Position numbers and translations under genes: made by a program. Shown in pieces: positions 16,991 to 26,417 of a DNA stretch of 36,475 bases. The notes beneath the pieces were generated by a model. That model ran no database searches, had not been told where the DNA came from, and saw only the letters and a program-made list of their open reading frames with translations. Each line of letters starts with the position of its first letter. The first letter of the stretch is position 1. Source of the DNA: Hyphococcus sp. (GTDB taxonomy: Bacteria; Pseudomonadota; Alphaproteobacteria; Caulobacterales; Parvularculaceae); assembly GCA_021776295.1 (NCBI GenBank), contig JAJFGE010000044.1:1-36475 (forward strand), read 5' to 3'.

Positions 16991-18511
16991 TCAATTATGT
17001 ATTTGACGGGCGGAGGAAACGCCTTGGTTTGCGATTGCGAGGCTTTCATCAGGATCTTCGCCTTCGTGATTTTCGAAAACTGTCCAGCCGCCGCCAAGCG
17101 CTTTGTAAAGTGCTATCGTATGCACCAATGTTTGCGTGCGGCTTTGGACATATTGGTCTTCGATCTCAACCAGGCTGCGTTCAACATCGAGAAGGTCAAG
17201 AAAATCGGAAAGGCCGCGTTCATAAAGGATTGTCGCCAAATGAACCGATCGCGTATTGGCGGATACTGAAGCAGCGAGATCTCGCTGACGCAGCTGCGAC
17301 TGCGCGTAACGCACCAGCGATGTCTCGACATCTTCGACAGCGACGAGCACCGATTGCTGAAATTGCGCATCCGCGACGTCATATTCGGCGCGGGCCATTT
17401 TCAAACCAGCGCGTAATCGTCCACCCTGAAATATCGGGAAGCGCACGGTTGGTCCGATCGACCAGGCGCCGCTGGCGCCTTTAAATAGATCGGTGAAAGA
17501 TACGCTCTGATAGCCGCCAGAGCCGGTCAAAAAGAATTTGGGCATAAACGCCGCTTTGGCGACGCCGATATTTGCCGAGGACGCGGCAAGACGACGTTCT
17601 GCCGCGCGGACGTCAGACCGGCGCAACAAAAGAGAAGATGGCAAGCCGGTTGGCACGAGATCCGGCGCAATTGGCATCGGCGACGCCTCAAGCAGCCCGT
17701 CGATCAATTCAGCTGGCGCCCGGCCGGTCAGGACAGCAATGCGATACGCCGATGCGTAGACATCGGCCAGAACAGACGGCCGCCGTGCTTTTGTTGCAGA
17801 AAGGTTTGTCTGCGCGCGCGTAACATCCAATTCACTGACGAGCCCGGTTTGATGCTTGGCTTTGACCAGGTTCAGCGTTTCATTTTGCTGGCCAATATTT
17901 TTGTCGATCAACTCCAGGCGCTCCTGCGCGCCGCGCAGCTCGGCATAATTGCGAGCGACTTCTGCGATGACCGAGACCATGACGCTGCGTCGGCCCTCAT
18001 CGGCAGCGGCAAGGTCTGCGCGCGCCGCCTCGACGGCCCGGCGCGTGCCGCCAAAAACATCGATCTCCCAGCCCGCGTCAAAACCGGTTTGTACAAGATT
18101 GGTTTCGGTCTGGGCAACGCCGAGGGATTGCAGCGCGCCCAAATTGACAGCGCCATTTTCGCTGGCGCGGCGGCGCTCGAATGAACCGCCCGCATCAATG
18201 CTGGGCAGGAATTTCGAGAACGTAGCTGCACGCAAGGCGCGCGCGATGCGTACATTGGCGCGCGCGGCTTTCAAGTCATTGTTATAGGCGACCGCGTCGT
18301 CAATCAGCGATGTCAGCATTGGATCGTTTAACGCCTCCCACCAGGCGCCGTCCGCACTGATTCTAGGACGTTCAGCGTCGCCAGCTTGTTCCTCCGTAAA
18401 TGCATTTGAGAATGCCTCCTGGGGAGGCGCCAAATCCGGCCTGTAGTCCGGACCGACGGCACAGGCGGTAAGATACAAAGCGGCTATGCCGGATGTTAGA
18501 GTTTTCATCAT
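16991..18511 (-). CDS. RND efflux outer-membrane factor, NodT/OprM-type lipoprotein
   Basis: The protein has 506 residues. A signal peptide with lipobox LTAC (acylated Cys17) is followed by CAVGPDYRP, the typical start of NodT-family outer-membrane factors. Two long helical repeats rich in Ala, Asp and Gln correspond to the two halves of the TolC-like barrel and tunnel (AARANVRIARALRAATFSKFLP in the first; RAAERRLAASSANIGVAKAA in the second). It forms the outer-membrane exit duct for the pump encoded just upstream. The start overlaps the RND stop by four bases (ATGA). The length is normal and the protein looks intact. Confidence 0.93.
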   Translation of the reverse strand: MMKTLTSGIAALYLTACAVGPDYRPDLAPPQEAFSNAFTEEQAGDAERPRISADGAWWEALNDPMLTSLIDDAVAYNNDLKAARANVRIARALRAATFSKFLPSIDAGGSFERRRASENGAVNLGALQSLGVAQTETNLVQTGFDAGWEIDVFGGTRRAVEAARADLAAADEGRRSVMVSVIAEVARNYAELRGAQERLELIDKNIGQQNETLNLVKAKHQTGLVSELDVTRAQTNLSATKARRPSVLADVYASAYRIAVLTGRAPAELIDGLLEASPMPIAPDLVPTGLPSSLLLRRSDVRAAERRLAASSANIGVAKAAFMPKFFLTGSGGYQSVSFTDLFKGASGAWSIGPTVRFPIFQGGRLRAGLKMARAEYDVADAQFQQSVLVAVEDVETSLVRYAQSQLRQRDLAASVSANTRSVHLATILYERGLSDFLDLLDVERSLVEIEDQYVQSRTQTLVHTIALYKALGGGWTVFENHEGEDPDESLAIANQGVSSARQIHN

Positions 18512-21500
18512 GATGTGGCTCCATCGCTTTGCAGGCGGTTGAGGAAAGATGTGTGAGGGGCGGCTTGGCGCCGAGATGATCGCGTCATCAGCACATAAAG
18601 AGCGGGCACGAATAAAAGCGCGAGGATCATTGATCCGCTGACACCGCCGGCAAGGACAATCGCAAGCGATGGCCAGAAATCGCCGCCAACAAAAAGCAAA
18701 AGCGGCAAAAACCCGCCAATCGTCGTCAGCGTCGTCGATAGGATGTGTCGTGATGTTGTAATGACCGCATTAACAATCGCTGCTTTGTCGCCAGCTTTAG
18801 CGTCCGCGTCCGCCCTGATGGCGGCGAGCACGACAATAGCGTTGTTAAACGCAAGTCCGATCAAACCAAGCGTACCGAGAATTGTGTTAAAGCTGACAGG
18901 CAATCCCATGGCAAAGGTCGAAAGCATGCCAAGGCCAATTGAAAAGAAGGCGACAAGAAGGAGAACGCCGGCAAGGCGCACGCTTTGAAACGCCAGGATC
19001 AGGGTTGCAAGCATGATCGTAAACAAGACCGGTACATAGGTGAGCAAACTGCCGACCGCGGATGCTTCTTCTTCGGAAGCGCCGCCAAGCTCGATGCGAT
19101 AGCCCGCGGGCAGCTCGAACCCGTCTTCGCCAAGCGCGTCAACAACTTTGCCCGCAATATCGATCGGCAGGGCGCCGTTCGCTGTGTAGCCGCGAACAAT
19201 ATTCGTCCGTTCGGCGTTGTAACGGGTGACGCTGCGCAATTGCGGCCGCAACTCGAATGACCCAAGCGCGGTAAGCGGCGTCCAGTCCTCGCCGCCCTGA
19301 ATAACGACGGGCGTTGCGGTAATTGCATTGATGTCATTGCGGCGTGCGTCGTCGTAACGAACGCGAACTGGCAATTGCTCGAGATTATCGATGACAAAGC
19401 CGCCGACACGGCCTTCGAGATTTGACTGCAACTGGGCTGCAATATCAGTCAGCGATAGCCCCGCAAGGCGCGCTTCATCCTCATCGGCCGCAAACCAAAG
19501 CTTCGGTTCGCCGCGCTCCATCGTCGCGCGGGCATGGAGCACTTCGGGGTGCGACTGAAGTTTGCGCCGTAGCGCGTCGCCGATATTTTGCAGCTTTTCG
19601 ATATTCGGGCCGAAGATTCTATATTCGATATCGGCGGTGATCGGCGGCCCCTGGCCGAATTGCCCAAGGACTATTTGCGCCTCCGGAAATTGATCGTCCA
19701 ATATGCGCTGCAACGGTTCAATCATCGCCTTTGCAGCTTCGTTAGACTGCGCTGTAACAATACCATGGGCGTAAAAAGCAGAATTGTCCTGATCCATCAC
19801 CAGATTGTAGTAGACGGTTGGGAAGCTTCCGCCGACAAGCCAGTGGACATGTTTGACTGCGTCATCCTCGCGGATTTTCGCTTCGATGCTGTCGGCAAGA
19901 GCGTGGGTATTGGCGATAGCTGAGTCCGACGGCGCCCAGACCTCAATTTCAAACATGTCGCGGTCTACGGGCGGAAAAAACTCATTGCCGAGCTGGGTTG
20001 CCGCCGCAAAACCGGAAACCGGCAAAGCCAATGCAGCAATGATGGCAAGAAGCGGTCTTTTTGCAGCTGTCGTTAATCCGCGGCGGTAGAGAGTAGCTAT
20101 AGTCGCCGAGTTGACGCCATTGCGCCAAAACCGATTGGTAGCGCCCTCTGACGCAGGCTTTGCGAATATGCCGGCAAGACCCGCGGTCACGGTCAATGCA
20201 ATGATGAAAGAGCTGATCAGCGCAAGTATAACGCTGAGCCCGATTGTGCCGACAAAGTCTCCAACACTGCCCGGCAACAACAAAATGGGTGCAAAGGCGA
20301 GGACTGTCGTCAGCGTCGAAGCAAATAGCGGCGTAAATAAATGTCGGACAGCTGCCGAAACAGCCTCAAGCGCGGTCATGCCCATGCTTTTGTTGCGGGC
20401 AACTTCGTCAGCCATAACAATGGCGTTATCGATCAACAGGCCCAGAGCGATAATCAAGCCGAAAATCGACATTTGCTGGATGGCGTTGCCCGACAATTGG
20501 AGACCAAACAGAACCATCGCGACGACGAGTGGCAGCGCGAACCCGACAATTAGCGCAAGCCGCCATCCCATCATGACAAAAATCACAGCGACAACGACAA
20601 GGGCGCCGGCAAGGAGATTGCCGATAAGATCGGAAAGCTGGCGAGACGTGTATCGTTCTTGTTCAAAAACCGCGTCGATGGCGATGCCGTCGCCAATCTG
20701 CGCGCGAAACGTATCAACGGCGTCTTGAATATCCTGCGCCCATAGATCGACACGTGGGCCGAAGCCTATTCTGGCTGCGACGAAGATGACGCGGTCGCCG
20801 TCCGCCAACGCAATCGTCGTCGCCGGGTCGCGCTGTTCCTTTCGAACCTGTGCGATATCGCCAAGCCGCAATGTTTGCAGTTCCTGTCCGGTTGTCAGGG
20901 GAATATCGGCGATGCGCTTTAGCGCCGATAGCTCGCCTTCAACTTCGATTGGCACGTCGGAAATGGCGCCGCGGACAATGCCCGCCGGCGTTTTGGCGTC
21001 AGCGCTTGAAATTAACTGCGCGATATCGGCGGCGCTCATGGAAAGTTCGGCAAGCTCAGCGGGATCAATGGTGACGGTGATTTCTTCATCCGGTGCGCCA
21101 TAAAGCCGAACAAGCTCGGTGCCGGAAACATTGCGCAACTTATCCGATAGATCCTCAGCGATGCGATTGAGCATGCCAAGTTGCACCGGCGCATCCGCCG
21201 TCCAGCGTACACCGAGAATTAGGGTGAAGGCTGCAGGATCGCGCTTGTCGTCAAAGATCGGCTCGCCGGCCTGGGGCGGCAGGAGCGGGCGCGCTTCATT
21301 GATTGTGTCGCGAATTTCGGAAAAGACGCCCTGGTTTGTTGCAGCTGTCACCACATCGGCAAGCTCGATTGCAATCACGGAGATGCCGGTGCTTGACGTC
21401 GATTCGATTTTTTTGATTTCATCTACTTCTTGCAGCGCTTGTTCCAGGACTTCCGTCACCAGGGTTTCGACGCGCTCTGATGAGGCGCCCGGCACAGGCG

Positions 21501-21663
21501 TGATAATGATCGGGTTGCGATTGGCGATTCGCGGATCTTCAAGACGCGGCAGAGAAAAGATCGACGACAATCCGGCAACGAGGATGACGAAAATCGTAAG
21601 GATCAGGAGATAACGATTGCGGAAAAAAACCGTCTCCCACCCAAATGCGGTTTTGTCGGTCAT
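18508..21663 (-). CDS. RND efflux pump inner-membrane permease
   Basis: The protein has 1051 residues, full length for the HAE-type RND family. The N-terminal helix (about 17-37) is followed by a first large periplasmic loop (pore and docking domains). The central helices include GLIIALGLLIDNAIVMADE with the probable proton-relay Asp412. A second periplasmic loop and the last six helices mirror the first half, with a matching GLIGLAFNNAIVVLAAIRAD segment in which the position equivalent to Asp412 is Asn. It exports substrates by proton antiport, and the substrate cannot be read from sequence. Both neighbours overlap by four bases, so adaptor, pump and duct are made in order from one mRNA. Confidence 0.95.
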   Translation of the reverse strand: MTDKTAFGWETVFFRNRYLLILTIFVILVAGLSSIFSLPRLEDPRIANRNPIIITPVPGASSERVETLVTEVLEQALQEVDEIKKIESTSSTGISVIAIELADVVTAATNQGVFSEIRDTINEARPLLPPQAGEPIFDDKRDPAAFTLILGVRWTADAPVQLGMLNRIAEDLSDKLRNVSGTELVRLYGAPDEEITVTIDPAELAELSMSAADIAQLISSADAKTPAGIVRGAISDVPIEVEGELSALKRIADIPLTTGQELQTLRLGDIAQVRKEQRDPATTIALADGDRVIFVAARIGFGPRVDLWAQDIQDAVDTFRAQIGDGIAIDAVFEQERYTSRQLSDLIGNLLAGALVVVAVIFVMMGWRLALIVGFALPLVVAMVLFGLQLSGNAIQQMSIFGLIIALGLLIDNAIVMADEVARNKSMGMTALEAVSAAVRHLFTPLFASTLTTVLAFAPILLLPGSVGDFVGTIGLSVILALISSFIIALTVTAGLAGIFAKPASEGATNRFWRNGVNSATIATLYRRGLTTAAKRPLLAIIAALALPVSGFAAATQLGNEFFPPVDRDMFEIEVWAPSDSAIANTHALADSIEAKIREDDAVKHVHWLVGGSFPTVYYNLVMDQDNSAFYAHGIVTAQSNEAAKAMIEPLQRILDDQFPEAQIVLGQFGQGPPITADIEYRIFGPNIEKLQNIGDALRRKLQSHPEVLHARATMERGEPKLWFAADEDEARLAGLSLTDIAAQLQSNLEGRVGGFVIDNLEQLPVRVRYDDARRNDINAITATPVVIQGGEDWTPLTALGSFELRPQLRSVTRYNAERTNIVRGYTANGALPIDIAGKVVDALGEDGFELPAGYRIELGGASEEEASAVGSLLTYVPVLFTIMLATLILAFQSVRLAGVLLLVAFFSIGLGMLSTFAMGLPVSFNTILGTLGLIGLAFNNAIVVLAAIRADADAKAGDKAAIVNAVITTSRHILSTTLTTIGGFLPLLLFVGGDFWPSLAIVLAGGVSGSMILALLFVPALYVLMTRSSRRQAAPHTSFLNRLQSDGATS

Positions 21664-22835
21664 TGTGTGAGCCCCTCTTCAGCAGCGGCGATGTCTCGGG
21701 CGCTGTTTTCGATTGAGACGAGTAACCCAGGCGCCAGGCGCTGCACGCCTGTCGAGACGACGCGATCGCCGGGGCGCAAGGTCCCGCGCACGAACACGCG
21801 ATCCGTTTCCTGGTGGAGAATTTCAAGCTCACGGCGGCGTATTTCTGCAACGCCGTTAGTCCCGGGTTCAGCAACATAGGCCGCCCAGAGACCGCGCGTG
21901 CTTTCGGTAAGCGCCGTCAGCGGCAGCCAATAACCGCCTTCGTTAATTTCGACGCCAATATCAAGCTGCGCAAGATCGCCCTGACGAATGCTTTGATCAT
22001 CGACGTCCAGCGCGATGATCGCGTCAACACTGCGCGATGTGCGGTTGCGCACCGGCAAAACTGCCAAAACAACGCCGACATAGGAAGCGCCGCCGATCGT
22101 CACATTTGCGGGTCCGCCGATCTCGAGTTTTGACATGAGACTGCCGGCAATGCCGATGCGGGCTTCGAGGGCGCCGCGTTCAAGTAGGTGAAGAATTGGT
22201 CCGCCGGCTTCAACTACGCGTCCTTCGTCGTAGAGGCGGGCAGCGATGATTGCGTCAAAGGGCGCCCGCAATTGGGCTTTTTCGATGCGCACATCGATTG
22301 ATTTCACGGCGGCAGCCGCACGTCTTGACGCTGCTCGTTTCGCGTTTGCCTCCTTTTCCGCTTCGTCGAGCGCTTGTTCAGAAACAGCGTTCAAGGCCCG
22401 TGCTTCGCCGAACCGCTTCAGGGTTGATTTGGCAAGCGCTGCATCGGCGGCGGCCTGGTCATAAGCGGCGGCAAGTTCTGCGCGGCTTGCGTCGAGCAGC
22501 GCTGTATCGAGCTGAGCGATGATATCGCCCTTGGCGACCGCATCGCCTTCATTGACATATACGGCGTTAACAAGTCCGCCGATTTCAAATCCGACCGAAG
22601 CTTCGCGGCGCGCCTCAACACGGCCGATATAGGACTGCTTTACTGTGTAGCTGGGCGAATATTCCGCCTCCAAGGTTGCGACTTTGAGCACCGATTGCGC
22701 ATTTGCAGCATCTGCCGCTGACAAGGCCTTGAGGCTTGCGTCCTTGGCGCGAGTGACATTCAGCAGGAATGCTGATGCTGCCGCCATGACAATGATGATC
22801 AGGACTATTCTTGAGTTTAGGTTTTTTCGAAACAT
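21660..22835 (-). CDS. RND periplasmic adaptor (membrane fusion protein)
   Basis: The protein has 391 residues when started at the ATG at 22835, which has GGAGG (22841-22845) five bases upstream. The longer frame from 22847 places this Shine-Dalgarno inside the coding region and is less likely. An N-terminal membrane anchor (about 7-25) is followed by a barrel-sandwich half-motif (ASVGFEIGGLVNAVYVNEGD), a long Ala-rich alpha hairpin (about 105-180), the second lipoyl half (LRAPFDAIIAARLYDEGRVV), a beta barrel and a membrane-proximal domain. It bridges the pump and the outer-membrane duct. First gene of the operon. Confidence 0.93.
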   Translation of the reverse strand: MFRKNLNSRIVLIIIVMAAASAFLLNVTRAKDASLKALSAADAANAQSVLKVATLEAEYSPSYTVKQSYIGRVEARREASVGFEIGGLVNAVYVNEGDAVAKGDIIAQLDTALLDASRAELAAAYDQAAADAALAKSTLKRFGEARALNAVSEQALDEAEKEANAKRAASRRAAAAVKSIDVRIEKAQLRAPFDAIIAARLYDEGRVVEAGGPILHLLERGALEARIGIAGSLMSKLEIGGPANVTIGGASYVGVVLAVLPVRNRTSRSVDAIIALDVDDQSIRQGDLAQLDIGVEINEGGYWLPLTALTESTRGLWAAYVAEPGTNGVAEIRRRELEILHQETDRVFVRGTLRPGDRVVSTGVQRLAPGLLVSIENSARDIAAAEEGLTQ

Positions 22836-22899
22836 TGACGCCTCCATTGGCGTCTATCTCGTCATTCCGGCGCGAATAGAGTAGTCTTTAACGGTAAGT

Positions 22900-22917
22900 A
22901 ACCGGCCAGGGCCGGTT
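22900..22917. promoter_or_regulatory. Perfect palindrome in the divergent promoter region
   Basis: AACCGGCC (22900-22907), a 2-base spacer and GGCCGGTT (22910-22917) form a perfect 8-bp inverted repeat in the 140-base gap between the efflux operon and the divergent TPR gene. It has no T-run on either side, so it is more likely an operator than a terminator. No known regulator site was matched. Confidence 0.5.
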
Positions 22918-22976
22918 CAAACGGTGCTAGATCCGCGCCTAAGGAGACCCCTGTCATCGCCGCAGAAAAACAGAAT

Positions 22977-24590
22977 TTGACTGAATCTGAGGCCCGTGAC
23001 GTGCGCGAGCAGCTCGCGCAAATTCTCGAGGCGCCCCAATTCTCCCAGGCGGCGCGATTGCGCAAATTCCTGACTTACGTTGTCGAAGAAACCCTGGAAG
23101 GTCGCAAGGCGCACCTCAATCAATATGCGCTCGCCATGGATGTATTTGAGCGTGACGAAACATTTGATCCGAGCATTGACGCTATTGTCCGTGTCGAAGC
23201 GGCGCGTCTGCGAAGCAAACTTCGAGAATTCTATTATGAAGCTGGAGAGGGCTCTCCCGTTGTCATCGAATTGGCGAAGGGAGGCTATGCCGCCGCCTTC
23301 CATTTGCAAAATACCACGGAGAATAAGAAAGGTGCTGGAAAGGAACTGCCAGCATCCCCGGTGAATTCAGCAGGAGCCAGGCAAACGGCAAAACCAGCGA
23401 ACCCACCCGCTGAACCGACAATTGCCGTGTTGCCCTTTGTTGATATGAGCCCCTTTCCTGACCAGGATTACCTTGCAGACGGCCTCTGCGAAGATTTAAT
23501 GACGGACTTATCGAAGGTCAGCGGGTTATCGGTGATCGCGCGACAATCAACCTTCGCCTACAAAGGAAAACCCACGACTGTAAAACAAATCTGCGCTGAA
23601 CTTGGCGCCGATTACGCAATTGAAGGCAGTGTGCGCAAGGCCGGCGAGAAACTTCGCATCAATGCACAGCTTATTGAGGGACTTTCAGAAAAACATCTTT
23701 GGGCCGAGCGTTATGATTGTGACTATACCGATCTGTTTGCAACGCAGGACCAGGTTAATCGCGACATTATCAACGCGCTGTCATTCCATTTTAAGCCGTC
23801 CCGCACTGCGCGTGCGCCAACATCGGACATTCTTGGTTATGATTATCTCCTTCTCGGCGTAAAGGAGGCGCGTTCCTTTACTAAAGAAGGTTCGGCTAAT
23901 GCACGATATTGCTATGAGCGCGCCATCGAACTCGATCCAAATTATGCCGATGCTCACGCGCGACTTTCGATGAATTGTGTTTTTCAGTGGATTGCGTGTT
24001 GGGAGAACTCCCATAAATTGAGCGTCGGCCTGGGACTGGAACTTGCCACACGCGCGGTTGCCATTGATGAAACATCATCTTTTACGCATGCGGCGCTGTG
24101 CTGGGCGCTGATGTGGAATGGTGAACATGATCGCGCAATCGAAATTGGGCGTAAGGCATGCGCGCTGAACCCCAATGATGTAGATGCGCTTGAACGACTG
24201 TCGATGACTTTGGGCTGGGCCGGCGAACCGGAAGCCGCTTTCGATATTTTGAAGCAGGCGCAACGTCTCAACCCGCTTGAACCTTATAACGGTCCCAAAG
24301 GCATGTTGAAATATATGCAGCATGATTATAGCCAGGCGATCGATTTGTTTGAACGCAGCATTAAGCTGCATGCAAATTTCATTCCGGCCTATTTATATCT
24401 GGCGTCCATATATGGCGCGATGGGAAAGAAGGATAAAGCTGCGCAAATGATTCGGAAAATAACTGAGACAAATCCGAATTACATTTTCACTAGAAGCCGC
24501 TATGCGCAGTTAAAACATGAGGCTGATAGGGACCGATTTGCGGAAGGCCTAAAGGCATCGGGCGTCAAAGAGTTTATTGGCGAGGAATAA
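22977..24590 (+). CDS. TolB-like/TPR protein with N-terminal regulatory-type domain
   Basis: The protein has 537 residues. The first 105 or so (LTESEARDVREQLAQIL... to YAAAFH) match the N-terminal domain common in TPR and TolB-like signalling proteins that contain FDPxIDxIVRVEAxRLR. Residues about 147-270 form the TolB/FlgO-like domain found in adenylate-cyclase-type proteins (IAVLPFVDMS, LADGLCEDL, YAIEGSVRK). The rest is TPR repeats (e.g. AIELDPNYADAHARL, CALNPNDVDALERL). A scaffold or regulator is likely, and the divergent position suggests a link with the efflux operon. The only canonical start in the frame is the TTG at 22977. AAGGAG (22941-22946) sits nine bases before an in-frame ATC (22956), so the real start is uncertain. 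Confidence 0.85.
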   Translation: MTESEARDVREQLAQILEAPQFSQAARLRKFLTYVVEETLEGRKAHLNQYALAMDVFERDETFDPSIDAIVRVEAARLRSKLREFYYEAGEGSPVVIELAKGGYAAAFHLQNTTENKKGAGKELPASPVNSAGARQTAKPANPPAEPTIAVLPFVDMSPFPDQDYLADGLCEDLMTDLSKVSGLSVIARQSTFAYKGKPTTVKQICAELGADYAIEGSVRKAGEKLRINAQLIEGLSEKHLWAERYDCDYTDLFATQDQVNRDIINALSFHFKPSRTARAPTSDILGYDYLLLGVKEARSFTKEGSANARYCYERAIELDPNYADAHARLSMNCVFQWIACWENSHKLSVGLGLELATRAVAIDETSSFTHAALCWALMWNGEHDRAIEIGRKACALNPNDVDALERLSMTLGWAGEPEAAFDILKQAQRLNPLEPYNGPKGMLKYMQHDYSQAIDLFERSIKLHANFIPAYLYLASIYGAMGKKDKAAQMIRKITETNPNYIFTRSRYAQLKHEADRDRFAEGLKASGVKEFIGEE

Positions 24591-24616
24591 GCACTCATCG
24601 CTTGGGATGACGTAAA

Positions 24617-24662
24617 AAACCCCGCTCGGGCATCGCGGCGTTCCATCCCGGGGTTTAGTTTT
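24617..24662 (+). terminator. Likely terminator of the TPR gene
   Basis: AAACCCCG (24617-24624) pairs perfectly with CGGGGTTT (24649-24656) across a 24-base loop, followed by AGTTTT. It lies 27 bases after the stop codon. The large loop lowers confidence. Confidence 0.45.
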
Positions 24663-24797
24663 CCGGACTCAAATTTCATGCCTTTTGATCCGGCCAGATC
24701 TTAAAATCCGGGCTATTTGAGCCTCTCGGCGCTACTAACCGAAACAAACTTATTTCAACACGCTCCCTGGACCACATTGCGCTCCAAGGAGAAAGCA

Positions 24798-24920
24798 ATG
24801 TCGCCTTCGATTGAAAATTTTACCAGCCAGCGGGCAGCAATAAGCCGCCTGGCCAGGGAAAAATCGCCCGAAGACGCATTGGCCTTTCGCTTTGCAACCA
24901 GAGGAGAGAAAAATGTTTGA
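24798..24920 (+). CDS. Small ORF, 40 aa, coupled to the next
   Basis: An ATG with AAGGAG six bases upstream opens a 40-residue hydrophilic product rich in Arg, Ala and Ser. No family is recognised. Its last eight bases overlap the start of the next small gene, whose Shine-Dalgarno AGAGGAGAG lies within this frame, so the two are probably translated together. Confidence 0.5.
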   Translation: MSPSIENFTSQRAAISRLAREKSPEDALAFRFATRGEKNV

Positions 24921-25077
24921 AACATCAGAAAAACTTATTCTGCGCGGCTCAGATATCGTGGCCCTGTTGGCAAGCATAGCTGTTGTTGCATGCGTTCTTA
25001 CATTCATTATCACGGCGATGGTTACCATCGCACCACAGGGTGCGCGCTACAGATTTCGTAGCGCCGTCAAGCAATGA
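24913..25077 (+). CDS. Small single-pass membrane protein, 54 aa
   Basis: The ATG is preceded by GAGGAG at good spacing. The product has a short polar N-terminus, one strong transmembrane helix (about residues 15-39, VALLASIAVVACVLTFIITA) and a basic C-terminal tail (RYRFRSAVK), so the C-terminus is probably cytoplasmic. No family is recognised. It is coupled to the preceding 40-residue ORF and lies upstream of the NmrA-like gene. Confidence 0.55.
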   Translation: MFETSEKLILRGSDIVALLASIAVVACVLTFIITAMVTIAPQGARYRFRSAVKQ

Positions 25078-25109
25078 CGTAACCGTTCACCGCGTCGGGG
25101 CGGGCGGCA

Positions 25110-25132
25110 TGCCGTCATCTCTTATGACGGCA
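25110..25132. repeat. Perfect hairpin upstream of the NmrA-like gene
   Basis: A 9-bp inverted repeat (TGCCGTCAT at 25110-25118 and ATGACGGCA at 25124-25132) has a 5-base loop. It is followed by an A-run instead of a T-run on the plus strand, so it is not a standard terminator in either direction. It could be an operator or an mRNA structure. Confidence 0.5.
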
Positions 25133-25226
25133 AAAAAAATTACGCCGTTTATCTGAACGCTCTGACACCCATTACATCTCGCACGCGCCCAACCGTACTC
25201 TGAGAAGCGTCAAAAGGAAAAAACCA

Positions 25227-26417
25227 ATGACCAAACCAAAGATTCTTGTCACTTCTGCTGCAGGCCACACCGGCGCCGCCGCTGTTCACGAATTGTTGGC
25301 AAAAGGCTTTCCCGTGCGCGCTTTTGTACGGCGAAAAGATGCGCGGTCGATTGCCCTTGAAAAGGCGGGCGCGGAAATTTTCGTTGGCGACCTTCTTGAC
25401 TATCGTGATGTGCGGCGATCACTGATCGGCGTTAGTCGCGCCTATTATGCACCGCCCATGGGGCTTAATCTCCTGCATAACACAATGTTATTTGCGATTG
25501 CGGCGGAAGAAGCCAAACTTGAGGTGGTTGCGCTGTTGAGCCAATGGACGCCGCACGCCTCTCACCCATCGATCATCACTCGCGAACATTGGATTTCAAA
25601 TCAAATCTATCGCTGGATGCCGTCGGTTGACGTCATTCACATCAATCCCGGGCTGTTTGCATTCATCTATCTATTAGGCCTTCCGGCAGTCGTTCATTTC
25701 GGCATGTTGATGGGCTCCTTCGGCGAAGGCCGCAACGCGCCGCCGTCGAATGAGGACATTGCCCGGGTTGCAGCCGGCGCCTTAGCCGATCCCGCAACGC
25801 ATGTTGGTAAAAGCTATCGCCCTACCGGACCAAAGCTGATCTCTGCGGACGACATGGCCGGCATTCTCGGCAAGATTCTTGAACGCAAGGTCAATTACAA
25901 AGATGTTCCGTTCAAGATGTTCAGCAAAGCCGCTGTGGCGCAGGGCGTCGCGCTCTCGGACCTCGCGCATATCCGGTATTATGTTGAAGACGTTCAGGAA
26001 GGCGCTTTTGCGGTCGGCGCGCCAACCGATCATGTGCTTGAGGTTACCGGTCGGGCGCCGGAAGATTTTGAGAACATAGCACGCCGTTACATTAAGAACC
26101 CATCACTCATTCATCCTATGCTCAAGGCTGGATCAAAGCCGGAGGCGATAGGGTTCCTCATCAAGATGCTTTCAACAAAAGCACCTGATTTGGACCAGTG
26201 GGAGCGCGACCGCGGGTATCCGTTTTTGAAAAACCCGGTTCTCTCGCAGCAAAGCGCCGAATGGCGCGCGAGCGCAGAGCGCCAACAGCTAAATCTTTTA
26301 TCGCCCACAAATGCCGCAGCGCCGTCGCAAAATTTGATGGCCCGTCCTTGCCACGTATTTTTACATGAGGCGTTTTCGACAACCGTCAACAAGGCGTGCA
26401 TTCAATTCATCAAATGA
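25227..26417 (+). CDS. NmrA-like NAD(P)-binding oxidoreductase family protein
   Basis: The protein has 396 residues. An N-terminal Rossmann fold has the atypical short-chain nucleotide motif TSAAGHTG (9-16), then VRAFVRR and GDLLDYRDVRRSL, the usual order in NmrA/HSCARG and azoreductase-like proteins. The substrate segment is less conserved. Residues after about 270 form an unusual long C-terminal extension that is not part of the core family. Its last 40 residues are low in similarity to anything I recognise and may come from a read-through or a shifted end. AAAGGA precedes the ATG by about seven bases. The redox substrate, or a purely regulatory function, cannot be chosen from sequence. Confidence 0.8.
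   Translation: MTKPKILVTSAAGHTGAAAVHELLAKGFPVRAFVRRKDARSIALEKAGAEIFVGDLLDYRDVRRSLIGVSRAYYAPPMGLNLLHNTMLFAIAAEEAKLEVVALLSQWTPHASHPSIITREHWISNQIYRWMPSVDVIHINPGLFAFIYLLGLPAVVHFGMLMGSFGEGRNAPPSNEDIARVAAGALADPATHVGKSYRPTGPKLISADDMAGILGKILERKVNYKDVPFKMFSKAAVAQGVALSDLAHIRYYVEDVQEGAFAVGAPTDHVLEVTGRAPEDFENIARRYIKNPSLIHPMLKAGSKPEAIGFLIKMLSTKAPDLDQWERDRGYPFLKNPVLSQQSAEWRASAERQQLNLLSPTNAAAPSQNLMARPCHVFLHEAFSTTVNKACIQFIK

Noticed and set aside
25111-25131. Rho-independent terminator
   Set aside because: The hairpin is followed by A residues on the plus strand, and the T-run on the minus strand is on the wrong side.
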